Assembly (NCBI RefSeq): GCF_009183655.1
Contig: NZ_WEIO01000003.1
Location: forward strand, 124,001-188,000
Direction: 5' to 3'
Length of the DNA stretch: 64,000 nt
Source: Bacillus aerolatus
GTDB taxonomy: Bacteria > Bacillota > Bacilli > Bacillales > Domibacillaceae
Within the stretch, counting starts at the first letter, position 1. The number at the start of each line of letters is the position of its first letter. Shown piece after piece: positions 27,858 to 35,606 of the stretch. The translations under genes and the position numbers were made by a program. The notes beneath the pieces are model-generated. The model did not search any database. It was not told where the DNA came from and saw only the letters and a list, made by a program, of their open reading frames with translations.

Positions 27858-28292
27858 ATGAAAACCTTTAAAATTGCCGGCTTTTATTTCGCCGGGCAAA
27901 ACGACGCCCAAGAAATCAAGGTAATGGATGGACTGATTATTAATAGAGAAGACGACAAGCGGTCCTGGCTCATTGAACTATTCGTTGATTCCGCGTATGA
28001 AGGCATACTCCGAGAACACGAAAATCATGAAGACGACTTAAAAGTCCAAGTGATCATCACTCACCCGGACAACGATCCCGCTCTCTTCTCCGCAAGAATG
28101 AGAGAATTAAACAAACTTGAAAACGGTATCAGCGTCCTCTTCGAAGGAAAACTTATGCAAATGCGCACCGAATACGCCAAGCAAGTACTTTCCGACCTCG
28201 TCCAGGAAGGCCTCGAGGGAGACGATCTCATCGACACATTCAGCACATACTTAAAGAAGCGGATCAACACCCCGTCCGTAAAGAGGACATGA
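27858..28292 (+). CDS. ywpF: YwpF-like protein of unknown function
   Basis: A 144-residue protein starting MKTFKIAGFYFAG. It matches the YwpF family in length, in start and in position between ssb and fabZ. The sequence is mixed alpha/beta and acidic, with no catalytic motif or signal peptide. I use ATG 27858, twelve bases after GGAAGGGAG. The open frame extends 45 codons further upstream without a ribosome site. The family has no settled function. Confidence 0.75.
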   Translation: MKTFKIAGFYFAGQNDAQEIKVMDGLIINREDDKRSWLIELFVDSAYEGILREHENHEDDLKVQVIITHPDNDPALFSARMRELNKLENGISVLFEGKLMQMRTEYAKQVLSDLVQEGLEGDDLIDTFSTYLKKRINTPSVKRT

Positions 28293-28294
28293 TG

Positions 28295-28332
28295 AACGTC
28301 CGGCTTTGTATTTTGGGGCCGGATGTTTTTTT
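28295..28332 (+). terminator. Terminator of ywpF
   Basis: AACGTCCGGC pairs with GCCGGATGTT around a loop, followed by a run of seven T residues, three bases past the stop. Confidence 0.8.
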
Positions 28333-28354
28333 ATGGAGCGCGACGAATGGGCGG

Positions 28355-28480
28355 TGTGCAGGATCCAGGGCCGGCGTACATAGTGCTCTGGCCTCGCCAG
28401 CATGCATAGCACAATTTCATTCGGCCCGTACACAAATCACTCATGCTGGCACACAAACTCATGAGGCCCGCGCATAGGCC
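28355..28480 (+). repeat. 21-bp-period array 4 (degenerate)
   Basis: Cores begin at about 28356, 28376, 28402, 28428, 28449 and 28470 (GTGCAGGA, GTACATAG, ATGCATAG, GTACACAA, GCACACAA, GCGCATAG). Only the last two steps are exactly 21 bp; the others are 20-26. It lies between convergent ywpF and the split gene. Confidence 0.65.
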
Positions 28481-28511
28481 CCTCTGCCTGACTCAACACA
28501 GCCATCCAAAT

Positions 28512-28542
28512 AAAAAAAGCAGTTCCTATTTTCGGAGCTGCT
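28512..28542 (-). terminator. Terminator of the split gene at 28545-29122
   Basis: On the minus strand AGCAGCTCC pairs with GGAACTGCT around a 7-base loop, followed by TTTTTTT. It sits two bases after the stop of the downstream frame, which supports that frame as the true 3' end of the gene. Confidence 0.8.
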
Positions 28543-28544
28543 CT

Positions 28545-28739
28545 TTAGTGAATGATGCCGGATTCGAGATCGTCACGGCCTGTGTCAATTTTGTATTGGA
28601 GTTTTTGGATTATATATTGAATGTCCTGCTTACGGTAGTCGCGAACTGGCAATTCTTTTTCATAGGCATGGTAGTAAAGAAGGGCAGCCAGGGATAATTC
28701 AAATTCGTCTGCCGGCGTCAGTTGCTCTTCTTTTTTTTT
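28545..28739 (-). other. 3' half of the split gene (second frame, after the A9 run)
   Basis: This frame encodes EEQLTPADEFELSLAALLYY and continues to ESGIIH. It is protein-like and ends directly before the terminator. It has no ribosome site of its own. Joined to the upstream frame at the A9 run it would complete a protein of about 190 residues. See the entry for 28718-29122. Confidence 0.55.
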
Positions 28740-29122
28740 AGTTGTTCGCTTAAAAAATCGATATAAAATTTCGCTTCCGCTCTGCAAGAAAAGTCAAAAT
28801 CGGTACCCATTTCTTTTTGCAATGCTTCCAACTCCTCCAGCTGGCCGGACGTTGGTTCTTCCGAAAAAATTCTTTCGATGACTTCATTAATTTTTGCGGC
28901 TAATTCTTCGTGAAATGCCGGGCTCGTTTTGATCTCTTCATCGACTTTGTCATACCATGACGCACTCGTATGAATGTATGTTCTCCATTCATCAAGAAAG
29001 TCTTCAAAACGATACGTTTTTTCGTCCCATAAAATTCTAGCCATATATTGTTCAAATGCTGTCTTAATTGATCGAGTGATACTTATTTTTATACCTTGAG
29101 ATAAGTTGCTTAACATTGACAA
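28718..29122 (-). CDS. Unknown protein, 5' frame of a gene split at an A9 run
   Basis: A 134-residue product in this frame, starting MSMLSNLSQGIKI and ending soon after an A9 run (28731-28739) with LKKKKSN. It is helical, acidic, with no signal peptide or known domain. A one-base slip in the A9 run joins it to the frame 28545-28739, giving a longer protein that ends at a terminator. The options are transcriptional slippage (common at A9 in low-GC Gram-positives), a real frameshift mutation, or a sequencing error. Confidence 0.6.
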   Translation of the reverse strand: MSMLSNLSQGIKISITRSIKTAFEQYMARILWDEKTYRFEDFLDEWRTYIHTSASWYDKVDEEIKTSPAFHEELAAKINEVIERIFSEEPTSGQLEELEALQKEMGTDFDFSCRAEAKFYIDFLSEQLKKKKSN

Positions 29123-29227
29123 TAAGTACCTCCTAGAAAGTCCTGATGAAACTTTGTAAAAATGATAACATCTAATACTTTAACATACTTATACAGGAGT
29201 TGACAAAGTTTTTTCCCAATGAAAAAA

Positions 29228-29250
29228 ACAGGGAGCGGCCCCTGTTTTTT
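29228..29250. terminator. Bidirectional terminator-like hairpin
   Basis: ACAGGG pairs with CCCTGT around a short loop, with A and T runs on both sides. It sits between the split gene and the small lipoprotein gene. Confidence 0.6.
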
Positions 29251-29282
29251 CATCTCGCATTGACTGGAATAAGTGCAACAAA

Positions 29283-29309
29283 CCCTCAGCAGTAAAAAGT
29301 GGCTGAGGG
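29283..29309 (-). terminator. Terminator of the acidic lipoprotein gene
   Basis: CCCTCAGC pairs with GCTGAGGG around an 11-base loop. On the minus strand TTTGTTG follows, which is only moderately T-rich. Confidence 0.6.
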
Positions 29310-29318
29310 AAGTTTTCT

Positions 29319-29663
29319 TTATTGGTCTTTATTGTTATCATCATTCATGTCGTTTTGGTCTTCAACCGGCTCTTCTCCTGGCGTGTTTTCATCTTCAGCA
29401 ACGTCACCGTCTCCCGGTTCATTTGTGTCATCTGTCATGTTGTCATCCGTACCATTCATATCGTTTTGTACGTCATTCTCGGCGTCGTTCATATCATTTT
29501 GCACGTCATTCTCAGCGTCGTTCACATCATCGTTTACGTCTTGCTCTTCTTCTGTCACTGGACCTTCGTTGTCTGCAGGATCATTATCATTATTACCGCA
29601 CCCCATGAGCAGCATAGCTGCCAAGGCAGATCCCCCGACGATTTGTAAAAGTCTTTTGTTCAT
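29319..29663 (-). CDS. Small acidic lipoprotein with internal repeats
   Basis: A 114-residue protein. The signal peptide ends in the lipobox L-M-G-C (Cys22). The mature part is almost entirely D, E, N, with a tandem 11-residue repeat NDAENDVQNDM. It is probably anchored to the outer face of the membrane and disordered, perhaps binding cations or basic proteins. No family assignment is possible. Similar low-complexity Asn/Asp lipoproteins are common in Bacillales. Confidence 0.75.
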   Translation of the reverse strand: MNKRLLQIVGGSALAAMLLMGCGNNDNDPADNEGPVTEEEQDVNDDVNDAENDVQNDMNDAENDVQNDMNGTDDNMTDDTNEPGDGDVAEDENTPGEEPVEDQNDMNDDNNKDQ

Positions 29664-29736
29664 TCAAAATAACATCCTTTCTTTGTTGGCATCCATTTCC
29701 TCTACTATCCTTTCCGTTTGCAGGAAAAATATACAC

Positions 29737-29765
29737 AAAAAAAAACCGCCTCAAAAGAGACAGTT
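29737..29765 (-). terminator. Terminator overlapping the fabZ stop
   Basis: A 9-bp stem AACTGTCTC / GAGGCGGTT (two G-T pairs) with a TTTT loop, followed by nine T residues on the minus strand. Confidence 0.75.
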
Positions 29766-30186
29766 ATTTTAAAGCAAATGTAATTTCAGCTTCACAGGCA
29801 AGTTCACCGTTTACTGTAGCAACGGCTTTGCCTTTTCCGACCGGACCGCGCAAACGAGTCATTTCCACTTCGAGGCGGAGCTGGTCGCCAGGTACTACTT
29901 GGCGTTTGAAGCGACAGCCGTCAATTCCGGCAAAAAAGGCGAGCTTGCCGCGATTTTCCTCTTTGATCAGCATCGCGACCGCTCCTACTTGAGCAAGCGC
30001 TTCAACGATTAAAACGCCGGGCATAACCGGATAATCCGGAAAATGGCCATTAAAAAACTCTTCGTTAGCCGTTACGTTTTTAATGCCAACCGCTTTTTTT
30101 CCTTCTTCTAATTCAAGGATTTGATCGATAAGCAGAAAAGGATAGCGATGCGGAATGATTTCTTTAATTTGCTGAATGTCCAACAT
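29764..30186 (-). CDS. fabZ: 3-hydroxyacyl-ACP dehydratase FabZ
   Basis: A 140-residue hot-dog-fold enzyme that dehydrates 3-hydroxyacyl-ACP in type II fatty acid elongation. Catalytic signature [23 protein letters not shown] holds the His and Glu of the active site. N-terminus [21 protein letters not shown] is typical. Same neighbour (epuA/flhP) as in B. subtilis. Confidence 0.96.
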   Translation of the reverse strand: MLDIQQIKEIIPHRYPFLLIDQILELEEGKKAVGIKNVTANEEFFNGHFPDYPVMPGVLIVEALAQVGAVAMLIKEENRGKLAFFAGIDGCRFKRQVVPGDQLRLEVEMTRLRGPVGKGKAVATVNGELACEAEITFALK

Positions 30187-30198
30187 TTTTTTCCCACC

Positions 30199-30405
30199 TT
30201 ATAATAAACTTTTATAAAGGACTTCCATTAAGTGTATCCACGTTCGGGGCAGGAAAATTTCAAACGGATTTCCATGCCCGATAATGCTGTAGCCAACAAT
30301 GGCCCCCGCTGTCGCAAAGAGCCCGATTAGAAATAAATTGACAATGAATCGGCCAAGGGGTGTCAGCCGTGTTCGTTTTTTCTTTCTTTGCAAGTCTTGC
30401 GTCAA
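30199..30405 (-). CDS. epuA: EpuA-type small membrane protein (annotated in relatives as RNA polymerase subunit beta)
   Basis: A 68-residue protein with a basic N-terminus (RKKKRTRLTPLGRF), one or two membrane segments (LFLIGLFATAGAIVGYSIIG) and the ending of the EpuA family. The 'RNA polymerase beta subunit' name in databases is misleading; the real role is unknown. It starts with TTG at 30405. Lies directly after flhP. Confidence 0.75.
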   Translation of the reverse strand: MTQDLQRKKKRTRLTPLGRFIVNLFLIGLFATAGAIVGYSIIGHGNPFEIFLPRTWIHLMEVLYKSLL

Positions 30406-30420
30406 AATGTCTCGTCCCCT

Positions 30421-31239
30421 CTAGCGTACGCCGTTTATAAGCCCCATCATTTGGTCAGCCAGCGAGATCGAGCGGGATTGAAATTGATAGGAACGCTGTA
30501 CGTTCGTCAACTCAGCCATTTCTTTCGCAAAATCGACATTTGATTTTTCAAGCGCGCTTTGCTGCATCGCAATATCTGTACGCCCGGCAGCTGTTATCTC
30601 TTGTAGAATTTCGTTTTCGGGAACAGCCGGATCATCAGGAAGAGTCAATAAATTCGATCCTGCCTGAGTTAAAAATTGCGGCCGCCTCAATTCGACAACG
30701 CCCAGGTTAAACGTTTGACCGCCGATACGCAGCCTGCCTCCGTCTTCAAGTGTGATGTCTCCGTTGTTTGAATTGAACGTAATCGGCTGGTTGTCCTCTC
30801 CAAGCACTGGCCGGCCTTCTGTCGTCACGAGCATCACTTCATTCGCATTAACCGGCGTTACCGCAAAAGCACCGTCGCGAGTATAGTGAATCTTCCCCTG
30901 GCCATTTTCTTGTACAAGCACTTTGAAAAATTGGTTTTCTTTCGTAAAAGCGAAGTCCAGCTTGCGCCCGGTCGGCTGCACACTTCCTTGCGCGCCTGTC
31001 ATTTGTGTCTGGCCAATTTTCGCGCCAGTTCCGATGCGGATGCCGCTTGGCGTCAAACGGCCAACCTCTTCGTTTGCCCGAAGCATGTTCGTCACGTTCT
31101 GATTCATCAAGTCCGTAAAAGAAGCTTCCCGGCGCTTATACCCATTTGTATCGAGGTTCGCGATGTTGTTGCTGAGTATATCCAGTTTCTGCTGCAGTTG
31201 GCTTAATGTGTTTACAGATGTAATCAACGTTTGGTTCAT
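30421..31239 (-). CDS. flhP: Flagellar basal-body rod/hook protein FlhP
   Basis: A 272-residue member of the FlgF/FlgG family. The N-terminal rod motif SQLQQKLDILSNNIANLDTNGYKRREASF and the C-terminal coiled end (KSNVDFAKEMAELTNVQRSYQFQ) are typical of axial proteins exported by the flagellar secretion system. It is translationally linked to flhO with the same order as B. subtilis flhO-flhP, and has GGGAGG upstream. Confidence 0.93.
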   Translation of the reverse strand: MNQTLITSVNTLSQLQQKLDILSNNIANLDTNGYKRREASFTDLMNQNVTNMLRANEEVGRLTPSGIRIGTGAKIGQTQMTGAQGSVQPTGRKLDFAFTKENQFFKVLVQENGQGKIHYTRDGAFAVTPVNANEVMLVTTEGRPVLGEDNQPITFNSNNGDITLEDGGRLRIGGQTFNLGVVELRRPQFLTQAGSNLLTLPDDPAVPENEILQEITAAGRTDIAMQQSALEKSNVDFAKEMAELTNVQRSYQFQSRSISLADQMMGLINGVR

Positions 31240-31259
31240 TCCATATCCTCCCGGGAAGA

Positions 31260-32096
31260 TTAATTCACTCGGCCAACTTCATTGGCGGCTTTTTCCATGC
31301 TGCGATCATAAGCAGTCAATACTTTTTGGTTTGCTTCAAATGTTCGGTAAGCCGACATCATATCTGTCATTGTCCGGGCTGCGTCTGTGTTTGAGCCTTC
31401 TAGAAAGCCTTGCTGCATCCGAAATTGTACATCGTTTCGGGCAGCGGCATCAGGAAGTTCACCGTTTTCCAAACGAAACAGACCGTCCCCTTCTTTAATG
31501 AGGAGATTCGGGTTTTCCGCAAAAGCCACGCCAATCCGGCCGGCTGGTGTTCCGTCTTCCGTGATCTGGCCGTTTTCGTCAATAGCGATATGTTCTGAAG
31601 TCAGCTGAATCCGATTTCCAGCTGGATCAAGAACGTAATGACCGCTCGCGGTCGTCATAAATCCGGCGGCATCCAGTGTGAAGTTCCCGTTGCGTGTATA
31701 GCGCTGAATGCCGTCCTGAGCTTGTATTTTAAAGAAAACCATTCCTCTTTGTCCAGTATCTTCGTTCACAGGCATATTTACATCGAAAAGAGCCGCATCT
31801 GTCTTCAGACCTGTTTCGCGTAAATCTCCTTGTGTAAAATTAGGCATTGTTTCCTGCACGTACACACCTGTGTTCAAAGCACCGATGCGCGGCTCAAACG
31901 GGAGATTCAGCTTTTTCCGAGCCGGCACGGACACTTTATCCATCCGCTGCAACAGCATTTCCGGGAAAGCCCGCAAGGAAGACTGATCCGCTTTATAGCC
32001 TGGTGTATTAGCATTTGACATATTATTAGAAAGAATCTCCGTGCGGCGCTGCTGCGCAATCATGCCTGAAGCTGCTGTGTAAAATCCGCGAAACAT
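31260..32096 (-). CDS. flhO: Flagellar basal-body rod/hook protein FlhO
   Basis: A 278-residue FlgF/FlgG paralogue. N-terminus MFRGFYTAASGMIAQQRRTEILSNN and NANTPGYKADQSS give the rod motif; the C-terminus (AARTMTDMMSAYRTFEANQKVL) gives the D0 helix. Proximal-rod function is known for the B. subtilis homologue. It lies between mbl and flhP. Confidence 0.93.
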   Translation of the reverse strand: MFRGFYTAASGMIAQQRRTEILSNNMSNANTPGYKADQSSLRAFPEMLLQRMDKVSVPARKKLNLPFEPRIGALNTGVYVQETMPNFTQGDLRETGLKTDAALFDVNMPVNEDTGQRGMVFFKIQAQDGIQRYTRNGNFTLDAAGFMTTASGHYVLDPAGNRIQLTSEHIAIDENGQITEDGTPAGRIGVAFAENPNLLIKEGDGLFRLENGELPDAAARNDVQFRMQQGFLEGSNTDAARTMTDMMSAYRTFEANQKVLTAYDRSMEKAANEVGRVN

Positions 32097-32109
32097 ATAC
32101 CCACCCCGT

Positions 32110-33111
32110 TTAAATTAGCTTTGTTTTTGATAATTTATCCATATTATCGAGCATTAAACCCGTGCCTACGGCTACACTATCCATTGGATTTTCTGCGATT
32201 AAAACCGGTACTTTCAGCTCTTCAGCGAGCAGTTGGTCAATGCCGTGGAGCAGCGCGCCGCCGCCTGTTAGAATAACGCCGCGGTCGATGATGTCGGCGG
32301 ACAATTCCGGCGGCGTTTGTTCTAGTACATCTTTTGCTGCTTTCAGGATGACAGCGATCGATTCTCTAAGCACTCCTTCAATTTCTGCCGAATTCACGCT
32401 TAAAAGGCGCGGAAGCCCGGTTACCATGTCGCGTCCGCGGATTTCCATTTCTTCGTTGCGTCCGCCCGGGTATACACTACCAATCGTAATTTTAATGTTT
32501 TCAGCTGTTCGTTCACCGATGAGCAGCTTATACTCTTTTTTAATGTAATTTAAAATTTCATTGTTAAAGTTGTCTCCGGCCACTTTAATGGAAGCCGCTG
32601 TGACGATAGATCCCATAGATAGAACAGCCACATCCGTCGTGCCGCCGCCAATATCAACAACCATGTTGCCGCTCGGTTCGAATATATCCATGCCTGCTCC
32701 GATCGCTGCCACTTTCGGTTCTTCTTCTAAATAAACAGTTTTTCCGCCGCTTTTTTCTGCTGCTTCACGAATCGCTTTTTGCTCGACACTCGTAATGTTC
32801 GTCGGGCAGCAAATCAAAATGCGCGGCTTGGAAAGCAAGCCTTTTAAGTTCAATTTATTAATAAAGTGTTTCAACATCGACTCAGTCACATCAAAGTCCG
32901 CAATGACCCCATCTTTTAACGGACGGATCGCAACGATGTTGCCCGGCGTTCTGCCGACCATACGATACGCTTCTTCGCCGACAGCCAGGACTTTATTCGT
33001 ATTTTTATCAATCGCCACGACAGATGGCTCATTTAACACAATCCCTTGGCCTTTCACATGAATCAACACGTTTGCTGTCCCTAAATCAATTCCAATGTCT
33101 TTTGAAATCAT
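32110..33111 (-). CDS. mbl: MreB-like actin homologue Mbl
   Basis: A 333-residue actin-fold cytoskeletal protein directing lateral wall synthesis. ATP-site motifs: DIGIDLGTANVLI (phosphate 1), MVVDIGGGTTDVAVLS (phosphate 2) and VILTGGGALLHGID (adenosine). Context with spoIIID upstream and flhO downstream distinguishes it from MreB and MreBH. Confidence 0.95.
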   Translation of the reverse strand: MISKDIGIDLGTANVLIHVKGQGIVLNEPSVVAIDKNTNKVLAVGEEAYRMVGRTPGNIVAIRPLKDGVIADFDVTESMLKHFINKLNLKGLLSKPRILICCPTNITSVEQKAIREAAEKSGGKTVYLEEEPKVAAIGAGMDIFEPSGNMVVDIGGGTTDVAVLSMGSIVTAASIKVAGDNFNNEILNYIKKEYKLLIGERTAENIKITIGSVYPGGRNEEMEIRGRDMVTGLPRLLSVNSAEIEGVLRESIAVILKAAKDVLEQTPPELSADIIDRGVILTGGGALLHGIDQLLAEELKVPVLIAENPMDSVAVGTGLMLDNMDKLSKTKLI

Positions 33112-33304
33112 CAGAGCAGCCCCCCTTTTTTTATAAGTAGTTTTTATTTATTTATAGTTTTTTATGTCTTTTTTCATATAAAACAGGTAGAGTTCCCAAT
33201 TTTTTATTTTATCATATTTTAGGTAAAAAAAGCCGGGCTAATTGTGAATTTTCTTATTCACCAGAAAGGTTCACATACGATTATTTTATCGTTTCCTAAA
33301 CAAC

Positions 33305-33331
33305 AAAAAAATCCGCCTCTCCAGGCAGATT
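33305..33331 (-). terminator. Terminator of spoIIID
   Basis: AATCTGCCT pairs with AGGCGGATT (one wobble) around a 4-base loop, followed by a T run on the minus strand. This implies mbl has its own promoter in the gap 33112-33304. Confidence 0.8.
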
Positions 33332-33349
33332 TCCTTTTTATAGGGACAC

Positions 33350-33631
33350 TCACACTTCCGCGCCCGAACCGCTTGCTTTTTTTAAAGCTGCTGAATACTT
33401 CTTCTTTGTCGCTTCCCCTCCACGAAGATGGCGAATGGATTTATGGTAATCCAAAATTTCTTTTACCTGCTGAGCAAGCTCCGGGTTAATTTCCGGCAGC
33501 CGCTCCGTCAAATCCTTATGCACCGTGCTTTTTGACACGCCAAACTCTTTAGCAAGCACCCGCACTGTTTTTCTCGTCTCCACGATATACTCTCCGATCC
33601 TGATTGTCCTCTCCTTGATGTAATCGTGCAC
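33350..33631 (-). CDS. spoIIID: Sporulation transcription regulator SpoIIID
   Basis: A 93-residue helix-turn-helix DNA-binding protein of the mother-cell SigE regulon. HDYIKERTIRIGEYIVETRK and VRVLAKEFGVSKSTVHKDLT are family-specific, and length equals the B. subtilis protein. I place the start at GTG 33631, with GGGAGG upstream, because homology begins exactly there; the 32 upstream codons are not part of the gene. Confidence 0.95.
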   Translation of the reverse strand: MHDYIKERTIRIGEYIVETRKTVRVLAKEFGVSKSTVHKDLTERLPEINPELAQQVKEILDYHKSIRHLRGGEATKKKYSAALKKASGSGAEV

Positions 33632-33910
33632 ACCGCTCGCCTCCCTCATTGGATGTGAGACATGTGAAATGAGACTCGCTTTCGCTTGGATGAAATAATA
33701 TAAATCCGCATGCAACGGCGCCTGCACACGGAAAGAAAGCTCTCACTTTCTTTTCTTCCGCAACTAGACTGCTCTCATTATCAACAGGTATTTTTTCGTC
33801 TAACGACCCCTCACCTCAAACAATCCCTTTTTCTTTTTACAGGTTTTATTATTACTATATTGGCGGCAGTGGGAAATTATGTACGGGAAAGGAAATAAAT
33901 GAGGTAACAC

Positions 33911-34070
33911 CCGATTTTGACTGAATATCGGCGCCAGCCGACTGTAATTGGGGAGGTGACGGCACTGAATGGAAAGTGTTCGCGGGTGGATGCTCGTGCA
34001 CAAATCTAAGGAGTCCGCGCACATTCCTCCCGGCGTTGTGCATAAATACTTGAGATCCGTGCACAAACGC
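33911..34070 (+). repeat. 21-bp-period array 5
   Basis: Four cores at 33996, 34017, 34038 and 34059, each exactly 21 bases apart (GTGCACAA, GCGCACAT, GTGCATAA, GTGCACAA). A weak core at about 33976 lies 20 bases before. The companion motif (ATCGGCGCCAGCCGACTG, the reverse of that in arrays 2 and 3) lies at about 33927-33944. The array sits between the spoIIID promoter region and the spoIIQ terminator. Confidence 0.8.
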
Positions 34071-34071
34071 C

Positions 34072-34099
34072 AAAAAAAAGCAGCCCATTATGAGCTGCT
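34072..34099 (-). terminator. Terminator of spoIIQ
   Basis: AGCAGCTCA pairs with TGGGCTGCT (one mismatch) around a 3-base loop, then eight T residues on the minus strand. It overlaps the spoIIQ stop codon. Confidence 0.8.
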
Positions 34100-34957
34100 T
34101 TTGTCTTCTAGTTCGTTTTCAATGGTGCTGCTGTTTTGTTCTTGTTCAGATGGGCTTTCTTCGGTTTGTTCAGTAGACTCTTCTGTTGCTTTGTCAGTTG
34201 ATTCTTCGTTTTGTTCAGCGGACTCTTCCGTTGCTTTGTCGGCTGATTCCTTTGTTTGTGCCGGCTGGATGGATTCTTCGATCGCTGCCACTGTTTTGTC
34301 GATGCAGTTGAGCGGGTTGATCGCTACATTGTCTTTGCGCACTTCGAAGTGCAGGTGGACACCAGCTTTTTCGTTGAAGAGGCTTTTTCCAGCTTTAGCA
34401 ATGACGTCGCCTTGGGATACTTGATCTCCTTCGGCCACTTGAATATCTTTAACTGATTGATAGTTTGTAACGAATCCATCGGCATGTTCAATGACAATGA
34501 CGTTGCCAAGTAAGGCGTCGTTTTCTTGTACTTTTGTCACTTTGCCGCTTAAGGCTGCTGTCACATCGAATGTTTTGCCGCCTTTTGCTGTGTAAGCAAT
34601 ACCTGTGTTCGGATGGTACGTATTATTGTAGACTACGAGAGCAGCTTCTTGCTGTTTTTCAGATGCTTTTTCATCGTAAAAGCCTGTTTTGACTACTGCT
34701 TCATCTGCGTTTTTCATAGGCAAAGCCATTTGCTCCACAGATGAATTGACTTCTTCCGCTGGCTGATTAAACTGTCCTTCGATTGCACCTTCTTGTGACT
34801 CCTGCCCTTGCTCGTTGTTTGTATCCGCCATTTGGTACCAGATAATTCCTGAAATTAAGATGGCGGCACTCATTAAGTAGACAGCAGGAAACATCCAGCG
34901 GTTCTTAAAGATTTTCTTCATTTTTTGAGAAGTGTTTTTCTTTTCTCCCTCTCTCAT
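34088..34957 (-). CDS. spoIIQ: Forespore membrane protein SpoIIQ
   Basis: A 289-residue single-pass membrane protein (segment about 23-42) with an extracellular M23/LytM domain. In B. subtilis it is made in the forespore and binds SpoIIIAH to form the engulfment zipper/channel. The usual HTGID zinc motif is NTGIA here, while HLHFEV remains, so the domain is probably non-catalytic, as known for Bacillus SpoIIQ. A long acidic tail with repeated KATEES/EQTEES blocks follows. I choose ATG 34957 after GAGGTG. Confidence 0.88.
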   Translation of the reverse strand: MREGEKKNTSQKMKKIFKNRWMFPAVYLMSAAILISGIIWYQMADTNNEQGQESQEGAIEGQFNQPAEEVNSSVEQMALPMKNADEAVVKTGFYDEKASEKQQEAALVVYNNTYHPNTGIAYTAKGGKTFDVTAALSGKVTKVQENDALLGNVIVIEHADGFVTNYQSVKDIQVAEGDQVSQGDVIAKAGKSLFNEKAGVHLHFEVRKDNVAINPLNCIDKTVAAIEESIQPAQTKESADKATEESAEQNEESTDKATEESTEQTEESPSEQEQNSSTIENELEDKSSS

Positions 34958-35132
34958 GTTCATCACCTCAGCAACCAGTGTGAACACTTTTCAATGAATC
35001 TATACATCCAATTGGAAAAATTTTAGTTTTTGCAAAAATCGTTATAAATATGCCACAAAGCAGAAATTAAGAGCGAGGAAAATCGTGATAGAATGGGATA
35101 AATCTTATAATTTAGTAAGGCGGTGCGTTTAA

Positions 35133-35567
35133 TTGAAACGTTTGGCAAGAAGCTTGTCCACCATTGCTCCTCTTTTATATATGGCAGCGGTATGGATTAT
35201 GTCCAGCATGCCTGATAATGCGGTTATCGAGCTTCCCCAAAGAAATGTGGACCGCTTTTTGAAAGAATCACTGCATTTAATTGAATTTGCCATTTTATAT
35301 AGTTTGATTGTGAATGCATTTTTGGCAAACGGCCGTTTTACGAATGCCGCTCATGTGACTGCCGCTCTGATTGCCTGTTTTTACGGGCTGATTGACGAAA
35401 TCCACCAGGCGTTTGTTCCATCCCGTTCGGCGACAGTCATTGATGCTTTGAAGGATATTACAGGTGTTCTCATTTGTTATTTTATTGTTCAATATACTTA
35501 TTTTTCGCGCCCATACAGCCGGATCAGCAAATTAATGCATAAGTTCAGCCTATGGGCGAGCTCATAA
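35133..35567 (+). CDS. VanZ-like membrane protein
   Basis: A 144-residue protein with four hydrophobic segments. VanZ-family pattern: LYMAAVWIMSSMPD near the N-terminus, HLIEFAILYSLIV and FYGLIDEIHQAFVPSRSATVIDALKDITGVL. It starts with TTG at 35133 after AAGGCGGTG. Function of such proteins is unclear (VanZ gives low-level teicoplanin resistance); sporulation context suggests nothing specific. Confidence 0.82.
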   Translation: MKRLARSLSTIAPLLYMAAVWIMSSMPDNAVIELPQRNVDRFLKESLHLIEFAILYSLIVNAFLANGRFTNAAHVTAALIACFYGLIDEIHQAFVPSRSATVIDALKDITGVLICYFIVQYTYFSRPYSRISKLMHKFSLWASS

Positions 35568-35606
35568 CTCTTTGTTGTTGCTATAACAACGAGGAGTTAT
35601 TTTTTT
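35564..35606. terminator. Bidirectional terminator between the VanZ-like gene and spoIID
   Basis: A long stem, ATAACTC.TTGTTGTT with AACAACGAGGAGTTAT, around a GCTAT loop, followed by seven T residues on the plus strand. It overlaps both stop codons. Confidence 0.85.

Noticed and set aside
34088-34957. Active LytM-type endopeptidase
   Set aside because: The zinc motif HTGID is NTGIA, so SpoIIQ here is probably structural, as in other Bacillus.
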